DNA of 64,000 nucleotides from VAZQ01 sp963816745 (GTDB lineage Bacteria > Pseudomonadota > Alphaproteobacteria > Rhizobiales > Xanthobacteraceae): positions 248,001 to 312,000 of the forward strand of contig CAWFLQ010000006.1 of the NCBI GenBank assembly GCA_963816745.1, read 5' to 3'. The position numbers and the translations under genes are program-made. Below are positions 62,238 to 64,000 of the stretch, piece by piece. Position 1 is the first letter of the stretch. Each line of letters begins with the position of its first letter. Under the pieces are notes generated by a model. The model ran no database searches. It was not told the DNA's origin and saw only the letters and a program-made list of their open reading frames with translations.

Positions 62238-63202
62238 CTACCCCGTCTTCACCGGATAGACCGGCTTCTCGCCGCTCAGCACCCGCGCGACGTCGGCGGC
62301 GCATTTGGTCTGCAGCTCGTTGAGCGCTTCGACCGAATAGAACGCGGTGTGCGGCGTGAGGATCACGTTGTCGCGGCCCAGGAGCTTCGAAGTCCTTGGC
62401 GAGCGGCTCGGTCGTCACCACGTCGAGCGCGGCGCCGCCCAGATGGCCGGAATCGAGCGCGGCGACCAGCGCCTCCTCGTCCACCAGCGGCCCGCGCGCG
62501 GTGTTCATCAGAAAGGCGCCCGTCTTCATCTTGCGGAAGACCTCGGCGTTGAACAGGCCACGCGTCGCCGGCAGCAATGGCGCATGGATCGAAACGAAAT
62601 CCGACATGCCGAGAAGCTGGTCGAAGCCGACGCCTTCCACGCCGGCCGTGGCCAGCACGTCAGCCGGCGCATAGGGATCGTGCGTCACCACCCGCAGCCC
62701 GAACGCCTTCGCCTTGGGTGCGAGCGCGCGCGGGATGTTGCCGAATCCGACCAGGCCGAGCACGCGCCCGCTCAGGCGGTGGATCGGCACGATCGGCGGC
62801 ACCTCCCAGCGGCCGGACTGCACGAGCTTGTTGGAGAGCGGCACCTTGCGCACCAGCGCCAGCAGCAGCGCCATGGCGTGGTCGGACACCTCCTGCATGC
62901 AATAGTCCGGCACGTAGGTGACCGTGATGCCGAGCTCGGCCGCCGCGGGAATGTCGATATTGTCGACCCCGAGGCCGAAGCGGCCGATCGCCTTGCAGCG
63001 CCCGAGCTGCGCGCAGCAGGTCGCCGGGGAGCTTCGCATAGGTGACGAGCACGGCGTCGGCGTCGCGCGCCACCGCCAGAATGTCGTCCGCCGAGGCGCT
63101 CTTGGCCATGCGCAGCTCCGGATCGATGCGTGCGAGCGCAGCCCTCGCCGGGTCGAGTGACGGAAACGGGCTGTCGGTAACGGCAATCAAGGGACGGGGC
63201 AT
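62238..63202 (-). CDS. D-2-hydroxyacid dehydrogenase (CtBP/SerA-like), frame-disrupted
   Basis: A 320-residue dehydrogenase after removal of two extra bases (near 63006 and 62392). Start MPRPLIAVTDSPFPSLD; IGRFGLGVDNIDIPAAAELG, LGLVGFGNIPRALAPKAKAF (dinucleotide site), LMNTARGPLVDEEALVAALD with catalytic Arg, then in another frame NVILTPHTAFYSVEALNELQ with the catalytic His. The GFGNIPR form, with Pro in the third turn, is typical of the C-terminal-binding-protein branch. It lies 21 nt downstream of another member of the family. Confidence 0.87.
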
Positions 63203-63223
63203 GAGTCACTCCACAAGGTACCG

Positions 63224-64000
63224 CTACCCTTGCAATACTTCCGGATTGACGCAATTGGGCGGCGTCTTGCCGTCGAGCAGCGCGAGGATGTTGTCGACCA
63301 CGATGTTCGCCATCTGCTCGCGCACCTCGACCACGGCGCTGCCCAGATGCGGGGTGGCGACCACGTTCGGCATCTTGAGCAGCGCCGGCGTGACGTCCGG
63401 CTCGTGCTCGAACACGTCGAGACCGGCGCCGGCGAGCTGGCGCTTCTTCAATGCGCGCGCGAGCGCCGCTTCGTCGATGATCGCCCCGCGCGCGGTATTG
63501 ATCAGGAACGCGGTGGGCTTCATCAGCGCCAGCTCGCGCGCCCCGATCTGGTGACGGGTCTCGGCATTGAGCGGGGAGTGCAGCGAGACGAAATCGGACT
63601 CCGCGAGCAGTTGCTCGAGCGGCACGTAGGTCATGTCATGCTCGCGCTCGTGGCTCTCGGGCTTGCGGCGAGGCGTCCAGTAGAGCACGCGCATGCCGAA
63701 GCCGCGGGCACGGCGCGCAACCGCCGACCCGATGCGCCCGCCTCCGCCGACGAGCCCGATGGTCTTGCCGTACACCGCAGCACCCGCGAGGTGGCTCGAC
63801 TGCGAGCCGGGAAAGCGGCCCTTGCGCACCAGACCGTCGCCCTCGACCATCCGCCGCGCCACCATCAGCATCAGCCCGAAATTGATATCCGCGGTCGCCT
63901 CCGCGACGATCGGCGGCGTCACCGTCACCGGGATCTTCCGCCGCGTCGCCTCGGCGACGTCGATGTTGTCGGGCGTGATGGCCTGCGAGGCGACGGCGAC
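63224..64000 (-). CDS. D-2-hydroxyacid dehydrogenase, N-terminus outside window
   Basis: The last 258 codons of a family member; the frame is open to the window edge, and VAVASQAITPDNIDVAEATR continues the fold upstream. Motifs: IGLVGGGGRIGSAVARRARG, INTARGAIIDEAALARALKK, DVFEHEPDVTPALLKMPNVV, ATPHLGSAVVEVREQMA. This is closest in style to glyoxylate/hydroxypyruvate reductases. It is upstream of the dehydrogenase at 62238, so two related enzymes are encoded in tandem with NIPSNAP and TctC genes on the same strand. Confidence 0.92.
   Translation of the reverse strand, partial: VAVASQAITPDNIDVAEATRRKIPVTVTPPIVAEATADINFGLMLMVARRMVEGDGLVRKGRFPGSQSSHLAGAAVYGKTIGLVGGGGRIGSAVARRARGFGMRVLYWTPRRKPESHEREHDMTYVPLEQLLAESDFVSLHSPLNAETRHQIGARELALMKPTAFLINTARGAIIDEAALARALKKRQLAGAGLDVFEHEPDVTPALLKMPNVVATPHLGSAVVEVREQMANIVVDNILALLDGKTPPNCVNPEVLQG

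Overview
The window is GC-rich chromosomal DNA of an alphaproteobacterium, most likely Hyphomicrobiales near Bradyrhizobium, Rhodopseudomonas or Xanthobacteraceae. The signs are the DUF6476-like/rluD/rpoH neighbourhood, an RpoH with the QKKLFFNLR box, bfr and bfd, Omp25/31-type barrels, an imuA-imuB-dnaE2 cassette behind a GAAC-N7-GAAC LexA box, many TctC and D-2-hydroxyacid dehydrogenase genes, and dense intergenic palindromes typical of that group. No species can be named from sequence alone.

Layout. (1) 1-14.2 kb, all minus strand: a HAAT/Liv-type ABC transporter (solute-binding protein, AraC regulator, two permeases, two ATPases) runs into a TIM-barrel hydrolase, a 935-residue flotillin, two tandem SRPBCC proteins and a three-subunit molybdenum hydroxylase that leaves the window. 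The second ATPase is fused to a Tm-1-like domain. Gaps from the second permease onward are -8 to about 45 nt, so this looks like one long operon for uptake and oxidation of an unknown compound. (2) 14.3-21.7 kb: a catabolic region in decay. Intact genes (ThDP enzyme, ACMSD-type amidohydrolase, DUF35-thiolase pair, small secreted protein) lie among stumps of TctC, IclR, amidohydrolase, zinc-dehydrogenase and TetR genes, up to a tRNA-Glu(CTC). (3) 21.8-46.4 kb: core genes (DUF6476-like, rluD, rpoH, parDE, purA, serA, serC, two outer-membrane barrels, bfr, bfd, glmM, an FMN hydroxy-acid dehydrogenase, a DJ-1 protein, imuA, imuB, dnaE2) with many palindromic repeats. Most larger genes here are interrupted by single-base insertions, including genes expected to be essential, so most of these are probably sequence errors. 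(4) 46.4-64 kb: two secreted paralogues, then a mostly plus-strand catabolic cluster (SDR, D-2-hydroxyacid dehydrogenase, homoprotocatechuate-type extradiol dioxygenase, ROK-like protein, second molybdenum hydroxylase, MetE-like methyltransferase, cyclase, HisD-like dehydrogenase, SDR, methyltransferase), met by a minus-strand TctC-NIPSNAP-dehydrogenase-dehydrogenase group.

Best leads: the flotillin/SRPBCC/molybdenum-hydroxylase operon; the LivF::Tm-1 fusion next to a TIM-barrel gene, which mirrors the domain pair of plant Tm-1; a ROK-like protein whose kinase halves are in swapped order; a palindromic repeat translated inside ImuB; and a thiolase and DUF35 partner that both lack their usual cysteines. 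All assignments come from reading the sequence; no database search was run.
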